Made by a program: the position numbers and the translations under genes. From Fasciola hepatica (Eukaryota > Platyhelminthes > Trematoda > Plagiorchiida > Fasciolidae), in assembly GCA_948099385.1 (NCBI GenBank), contig CANUEZ040000179.1, positions 11,116,001-11,180,000 on the forward strand: DNA of 64,000 bases, read 5' to 3'. Under the pieces are notes generated by a model. The model ran no database searches, had not been told where the DNA came from, and saw only the letters and a list, made by a program, of their open reading frames with translations. How positions within the stretch are numbered: position 1 is the stretch's first letter; each line of letters begins with the position of its first letter. Positions 58,528-64,000 of this stretch are shown piece after piece.

Positions 58528-58990
58528 AAAAATGGGTTCACGTATTGTCTCGACGTTGCTTGTGGTGCCCAAACAGCCCTTCTTATCAAGTGGAGAACTG
58601 CCGGATCAGGTGGTGACTGCCAAGTCGGTGGCAGGCTTTATGCAAGGCAGGACGCTTGCCGGCTTGATGGGTTCCATGAGTGCATTTTAATCCACAACTT
58701 CCGGCGGAAATACTGGACGCGGAGCATTCCGTCTCCTGTCACCACTTTCTACTAGTATTATACCTACCTCCTTTTCTATGCACCAACCCTTCTCCACCAT
58801 CTCCCATCTTATTCTTCTTACTGCCCAAAGCACTACCACTAACATCTCATATAAGCACTGCCTGTCTTTGTGACACACCTTTGGGAGGAGCTAGACTTGG
58901 AAAGGACCTAGTTCGCACCCATGGGACTGATGATGAAACGGCAGAGAATCTCAAATATTTGATCTCCTTAGCTGAAAGGCTATTTGCTCA
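58528..58990 (+). pseudogene. Unidentified coding remnant
   Basis: Plus-strand readings look coding but change frame. MGSRIVSTLLVVPKQPF followed by VAGFMQGRTLAGLMGSMSAF is in one frame. GGARLGKDLVRTHGTDDETA followed by ENLKYLISLAERLF is in another after about 58880. The last block could be an amphipathic helix and is followed by ACCGGTAAGC near 59013, a possible donor. I do not recognise a family. Either a decayed processed gene or one exon of a real gene. Confidence 0.3.
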
Positions 58991-59068
58991 CAGAATTCGC
59001 CTTCCACAGACCGGTAAGCTGCCTCCCTCGCCCCATTAGGAGCATTTTAAAAGAGCACGCATGCCTCT

Positions 59069-61706
59069 TTGCTAATAAAAGCCACAGGCCTTGTCACCGA
59101 TGCAGAAGATTTCAGGATTATCTCCAGCATATGCAAAGACAAGATTAGGTCCCATCAGAATGCAGTCCAACGATCTGTTCCTGCTCGAGCGTGGACCAAT
59201 AAGGCAGTTTTCTTTCAGTACAAGCATCATCCAAGGGGCAAAGCTTCGAAGCCACTTGCTCTCGGAGGTGGTGCTGGATCCCCAATCACTTCCCCAGCCA
59301 AGTGGCCGAAGCCTTCCGCTCCTACTTTCGTACAGTTTTTTAGCTCCTTACCCATGTCATCCCACCCAACCATGCACCCGATGTCTCTGGTCACTATTCC
59401 CATCGGAGCAGTCCCACAAAGTTACCAGCGGCTCAACCAATACTATTCCGTGGACCCTGACTTAATCCACCCCTGCATTCTCAAAGAAACCGCGGACACT
59501 TTAGGCGCCTCTTATGCCTCTCTTTTCCAGCGATTTGTTGACGACGGAGTTTTCCCCAGCAGTTGGAAAAAAGCAGTCATCGCACACATCTGTAAGATGG
59601 GTAGTAGATATCTTGCTTCTAGTTAAAGACCCATAAGTTTAGTTAGTATCACCAGTAAAATTTTCGGGCGAATTCTTAAGAGTGAGGTTCTTTACCATCT
59701 GCATAGAAATAGGATTCCCGCCCGTCCCAACATGGGCTTCTCCCTGGCGGATCACGCATCATCAATATGCTTACTGTCATGGATAGGCGGACGAAAGCCT
59801 ATGATGACGGCCTGCTCTCACTCGCTGCATCAATCGATTTTGCTGAAGCCTTCGACGAAGTCCCCATGCCCCTCTTCTTTATAAGCTGCAAACACACGGG
59901 ACTACAGGTTCCATGCTGTCACCTTACGCAGCTTCTTTACCGACCGCAACTTTGTGGTTAAGGTGGGGAATGTTTTGTTTCAACCCTCCCCAATGATAAA
60001 TGGGGTCCCCCAAGGGTCGGTCTTAGGTCCTCTTCTTTTCTTGATTCACATAGACGATCCCCCAACAGCCCTTCCCGCGAACATTGCCATGTACACAGAC
60101 AATGCAACCCTCTGGAATTCAAGCGCAGAAAACCTGCAAATTGCAGTTGATAAAGCAAAGCGCTGGCCCGAGGATTGGAACCTCTCAGTTAATGGTGACA
60201 AATGCGAGAGCTTTTCGTTCTGCGGAGAGACTTGTCACAAGTTTCCCATTACCGGGGCGACCACACTGCCTAGGGTTGACAGAAGCAAGGTGCTCGGTTC
60301 CTGGCTAGGCTGTAATTTGTCCCTTTCTCATCATCACCAACTTGGGAGCAAGTCAGCCTTTGAAGTCCTAAATATGATTCGTAGGTCCTTCTCGCGCATC
60401 TCTATGGATGATTTTCCTGATTTCTCTGATCTTGCCTTGTGCACGTGTATTGGCCACTGTCAAGAAATATACAGTATTCGTTATTCAATATCCACTAGTT
60501 CTCGGCTCGTATATTCGACCTCTGCTGGAGTACTGTAGTCATATAGTGCACCCTGGTCTTGTCCGAGATCTTAAGGTCCTAGAAAGAGTTCAGGGGGCCT
60601 CTACCAAAGCTGTATGGGGTCTGTCCCATCCCACCTTATCCAGCCCGCCTCTCACTCCTCAATCTCAATCCCCTTGACTTAAGGTGTGTATGAAGTGACC
60701 TGTTTTTGATGTTTCACCTTTTTGAATCAGGCCAAAGCGACTGCCTCTTCTCTATCTATCCAGGATCCTCTCAGTGGTCATAGCAAAAAGGGTTCTAACC
60801 CGAGACCAAGCCCTTTACTACAAATCAGCTTTTTTAGCCGTAGGTTCATTAATCTGTAGAAGGCACTTCCGGAAGGTATTGTTCCCTCGCAGAACAAAAC
60901 TATCTTCAAGAAATAGTCAGACCTCTGCCTGGGTCTCTCCCAGTAATTCCTCCTCCAGAAAAGTGAAAAGATGTCTTTTATTGCATTTCCGTGCCGCCAT
61001 ATTTTCATGAATATCGCACCCTCATTCCACCTGAGGCACTGTCCATAGTGAGACACTGCATGATGTTGTGTATTTCGGTTTTTTCCACTCCCAACACCCT
61101 TCTCCTCCCGCTTCTTTTTACTCTCGTTTCAACTCGATGAATCCGACAGACAAACAAAGATTTCCTCGAGAACCGGGAGAATTGGGCTGAAAGCCTCGAA
61201 CCCGTGTAGTACTTCAAGAATTCGAGACTTCAGGACCACACTTCCACGACAGCGATTTGAGTGTGAGCCCTGTTTCCTCTATAGAGTAAACAACGGAAAC
61301 AAAAGGAAAAACGCGAAAGTCGCAGCCCGTTGTGATTCGTCTCGGCGCTCACCGGCGCAAGAATCTGGACTGCTTTGTCGGCTCGAACCTAAAGTAGAAA
61401 CGTGCAGGATCACAAAATGCCTGCCGGGTATATACATGGGTGATTTGTCCGTTTCTGCCTCTGGGTGCGGCACCTGGAGACACAGTCTTAAGCTGCAGGG
61501 AGCATACTCAAGGCTGGACATACGGGCTAAATTTTTTTACAAATAGGGTCTTACCTATGTGGAATAGACTGTCAGAGGATGCTGTCGGATGCAGCAATGT
61601 ATCAACTTTTAAGAAGGCCCTAGGTTCACTCTGGAACACAGCTTTCCCAGAGCTAGCTGTGGGAGCGAGGGGCGAAGTAATGGGCCCCTTGTATTTTTGT
61701 CAATGA
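59069..61706 (+). pseudogene. LINE copy D: 5'-truncated RT of a different family
   Basis: The endonuclease is absent. RT blocks: an NSYF-like region near 59330, DPDLIHPCILKETADTLGAS, FPSSWKKAVIAHICKMGSR, RPISLVSITSKIFGRILKSE, NGVPQGSVLGPLLFLIHID, IAMYTDNATLWNSSAENLQI (YADD changed to YTDN), WNLSVNGDKCE, IRPLLEYCSHIVHPGL and, far downstream, LNFFTNRVLPMWNRLSEDAV at 61530-61590. Many stops and shifts. About 300 bp near 60970-61280 shows no RT similarity and may be an insertion. It differs from A-C in motif detail and ends near a five-base microsatellite. Confidence 0.78.
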
Positions 61707-61849
61707 AAGGGGCTGTGAAGGTGATACTGCCCCGCTAATTCTGTCTTTCAGACAAAACATTCAACGCACGGTGTTGGGAGCCAAGGAAACTCGCCGACAA
61801 CACAACGACCTAGACGCTCGATTGGCCTCGGCCACTTCCGATCTGTGGA

Positions 61850-61899
61850 AACTGAACTGAACTGAACGGAACTGAACTGAACTGAACTGAACTGAACTA
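61850..61899. repeat. (ACTGA)n microsatellite
   Basis: About ten copies of a 5-bp unit with one variant (gaacgga). It lies about 140 bp after the last coding block of LINE copy D and could be its 3' tail repeat. Confidence 0.85.
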
Positions 61900-62280
61900 G
61901 GGTCCCGTAAACTAATCTGATCTGACCCGACCTTGATTCTTGTTTGTTTGCACAATAAAGCCCCGCTGCGTTTGTATGGAATCCTCTGACACTTTATGTT
62001 CAGTGATATCAAACGGATATGACTTCAGAGCTTGAACCACATATCCTGAAACGCTTTGAAATAAAGAAGCGAATCGGAAAGGGAGTAAGATTATTTTATT
62101 TGCGCGTTTTATGTTTTTTTGTGGGACGTTGTATATGTTCTTCATATATAAAAGTATATACATACGTGTATTCAACATCATATGGAGTTTTTATTCTAAT
62201 ACCGTGCAAGTAGTGCTGTGACCCATACACGTGTGACAAGTTCCAGCATGTGGCTTGAATCCCTATCAAATAATCTGCTA
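61900..62280. other. No gene recognised
   Basis: AT-rich, including alternating-purine/pyrimidine ATATAC stretches near 62140-62180. No domain or RNA gene seen. Confidence 0.35.
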
Positions 62281-62440
62281 TTGGGTACCCAAACAGCACT
62301 GCCCGACGTTTGTCCAATTGGGCTAGGGTTGGGAAAACTTTGGGCTAGTCCATCAGGACGGTGGGCAACTCCATTGAAATGCGTTGGGCAGAGCTACCAG
62401 CGCCCAATTGGGCAAGGGTTTGGCACGCCCAACGCATCGA
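62281..62440. repeat. TTGGG/CCCAA-rich block with an 11-bp inverted repeat
   Basis: Repeated ATTGGG, GTTGGG and CCCAATTGGG motifs. ATGCGTTGGGC at 62379-62389 and its exact reverse complement at 62427-62437 could form a hairpin with a 37-nt loop. It resembles the tracts at 46378-46450 and 47333-47470 in motif, not in longer sequence. Confidence 0.5.
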
Positions 62441-62740
62441 AAAAATCGCGGAAAAAAGGTTTTTTACTTTTCGCCAATAAATCTAATTTCGCTCAGTCGC
62501 CTAATATATCTTTAAAATGCTCTCCTTCCTTTCAAACTTAACTACTAAATTACCCCTAAATATGAGCCAAACGGCCATTTTAATGAAAAAAGTAGATAAA
62601 TTTAATAAAAATAATGTCGGATTTATTTGCAAAAAGCCGCTGATCGCTTTTCCATATATTGAAACATATTACCAGACACTGAACGAAATTTCCACTCAGG
62701 AAGCTGCTTAGTTACAACGGCAAAACCGGTGATAAACCCC
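62441..62740. other. AT-rich DNA, no gene recognised
   Basis: Short A/T-rich open frames, Lys- and Asn-rich when translated, with no domain. Possibly part of the same repeat as the preceding TTGGG block. Confidence 0.35.
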
Positions 62741-62902
62741 ATGTCTAACTAAGCATATAAACTGATGTAAACTCTAACTCTGCGAAATTCGCAGAAAATA
62801 AAATTGTTATGCGACACCATATACGGGAGAATAGCTTGCCGTCTTAGCCGTGTTTCCTCGCCTCGATCCCGAGCGCTGATGAACCATCGCTTTATATGTC
62901 TG

Positions 62903-64000
62903 TCAATGACAGACGTTGGCTCGTTGGAGAACAGCTTCATTTCTTCTATAGCATCTTATGTTTTGTGTGACAGTAAACTTGAAAAACCTGCCATTAACGG
63001 CGGCGATCAATTTACGTTCGGTAACGACCTTTCGTTGAGGGCTTCCTAGCCAACAACAGTTAAGGGCAACGTCGTCCCCGATGGACGCGAACAGCATGCT
63101 ACGCACGGTTTCAGCCAAGTCGTAATCCGCAAACCGCTTGAACTTTGCCACCTAAAAAGATTCAGTTAAAATGTATATACTTACCATGCTGGCATACATA
63201 CCGGGCGAGCTCAGAGCATCGTGGAGTTTCTGAAATTCCCCACACGTCTCGGCTCTTCGCGCCTCGGACGGCAAAGCTGATGCGTGCGTGGCTCCCAACG
63301 CAACAGTTAGCTCATCAAGGGCACGTTCGACTTTGCCAAGACGGTCGCACATATCGCATATCGTACCTATATTCATGCATAAATAAATGTAATAGTCACT
63401 CACGAATAACTTCATGCAAATCGTTGCCAAATCTCTCCACTGGTGCTTTGCTTTTCTCAGAAGCAGAAACGTTTTTATATAATAAGTTGTTCATGACATT
63501 TGATGATTACGGTTACCCATAGTCTTTCAATGGACTGCGGTGAATCCCAATGGCTTGAGATTTGCTTTCTGCAGTTGGGGTTGACGTGATATGCGGCGTC
63601 GTGTCAGATAAACTAATTGCTCAAGTCCTATAGGAATAAAACAGTGATTTTACGATGGGAAGCCAACTACTCTCTCCAAAACCGGTGGCAAAGATGGTGG
63701 CATTTTGAAAAGCCCACAGGGTTCACGAGATACCAACGTGCGCGACTCTTCAAAACTGTCATCTGACGTTAACTGTGTTAGTACCCTTTGAACAATGTTA
63801 ATTCATAATCCTTCCTAACTCCTGCGAACTGAATAGCGCTGGCCAAACAGCGTTTGTGGCACAGTATCATCAGTGCTGCAGATGGACAATTCGTGTACCA
63901 GCCTACTTTCGAAAACGAAAGCATCCCCGAAATTGTCTAGGATAGTTACGTTTAAATACATTTACCTGTGGCAAACATCTCCACAAATTCGTTTGCCGGA
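62903..64000 (-). CDS. 3' part of a multi-exon gene with a DUF4806-like domain
   Basis: Minus-strand exons with agreeing phases: 63612-63517 (tentative), 63450-63404, 63366-63185, 63151-62903, separated by introns of 66, 37 and 33 nt. The clearest donors are GTGAGT (63403) and GTAAGT (63184). A further partial exon probably lies at 64000-63966 (PANEFVEMFAT before GTAAATG), and an open stretch at 63772-63671 (SDDSFEESRTLVSREPCGLF) may be another; their joins were not resolved. The protein has a Ser/Thr-rich segment (SLSDTTPHITSTPTAESKS), a helical region (DRLGKVERALDELTVALG), then DYDLAETVRSMLFASIGDDV and NCCWLGSPQRKVV, resembling the C-terminal half of DUF4806 (function unknown). The stop at 62903 follows an unfamiliar tail, so the true end may differ. 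Confidence 0.5.
63152..63184 (-). other. 33-nt mini-intron
   Basis: GTAAGT to TTTTTAG on the minus strand, phase 0, joining YASM to VAKFKRF. The same length as the mini-intron at 10005-10037. Confidence 0.65.
63367..63403 (-). other. 37-nt mini-intron
   Basis: GTGAGT to ATATAG on the minus strand. It splits an Arg codon (C then GT) and joins DLHEVI to RTICDMC. Contains a T-rich stretch before the acceptor. Confidence 0.6.

Noticed and set aside
1..64000. CRISPR arrays, operons, rRNA genes or a viral genome
   Set aside because: No spaced direct-repeat array, no bacterial-style gene packing, no rRNA-like sequence and no viral structural gene was seen. All pol-like sequence belongs to LTR or non-LTR retrotransposons.
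1..64000. A previously undescribed functional multi-gene system
   Set aside because: The recognisable genes are either inactivated transposon parts, processed pseudogenes or two unrelated host-like genes. Nothing indicates a cooperating set.

Overview
This is repeat-dominated animal nuclear DNA, most likely from a flatworm and probably a tapeworm with a large genome. That placement is an inference. It rests on the mixture of BEL/Pao, Ty3/gypsy and non-LTR elements, on very short spliceosomal introns (33, 33 and 37 nt) in the two host-like genes, and on the absence of any bacterial or viral gene organisation. No CRISPR array, rRNA or operon was seen. Only two stretches look like living host genes, and both are on the minus strand: a secreted protein with a SUEL/rhamnose-binding-lectin-like domain (exons at 10107-10038, 10004-9684 and 7724-7461, perhaps 5903-5716), and the 3' part of a gene with a DUF4806-like domain that runs off the right end (about 64000-62903).

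Layout. 1-5200: broken Ty3/gypsy pol, a possible gypsy RT scrap, a LINE RT remnant and tRNA-like SINE pieces. 5700-10450: the lectin-like gene and its upstream DNA. 10700-20500: a minus-strand LINE split by a complete but inactivated BEL/Pao element (11989-18672) with two LTRs and a 5-bp target duplication, CGGGG. 21310-30460: LINE copy A (plus), interrupted in its 3' region by a minus-strand gypsy remnant. 30490-31560: a minus-strand LINE RT carrying a diverged solo LTR with duplication AAGCC. 31680-40066: LINE copy B, with a 1.5-kb insertion flanked by a 13-bp duplication. 40490-41900: a processed DEAD-box helicase pseudogene. 41985-43605: minus-strand LINE 3' pieces with (TA)n. 43608-44855: a Gln/Ala/Ser/Thr-rich coding remnant split by a BEL solo LTR with duplication CTTGT. 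45865-47480: TTGGG/CCCAA-rich tracts. 47640-56845: LINE copy C with a nested minus-strand copy. 58528-58990: an unidentified coding remnant. 59069-61706: a fourth LINE, then an (ACTGA)n tract and another TTGGG-rich block. 62903-64000: the DUF4806-like gene.

The genes do not form a pathway. The window is a layered record of transposon insertions whose order can be read from target-site duplications and from reading frames that resume exactly across insertions. I found no new functional system. The best material is the nested-insertion archaeology, the LINE family with a long 3' region and a recognisable 3' end, and the mini-introns. Coordinates of degraded elements are approximate unless an exact LTR, TSD or splice site is given.
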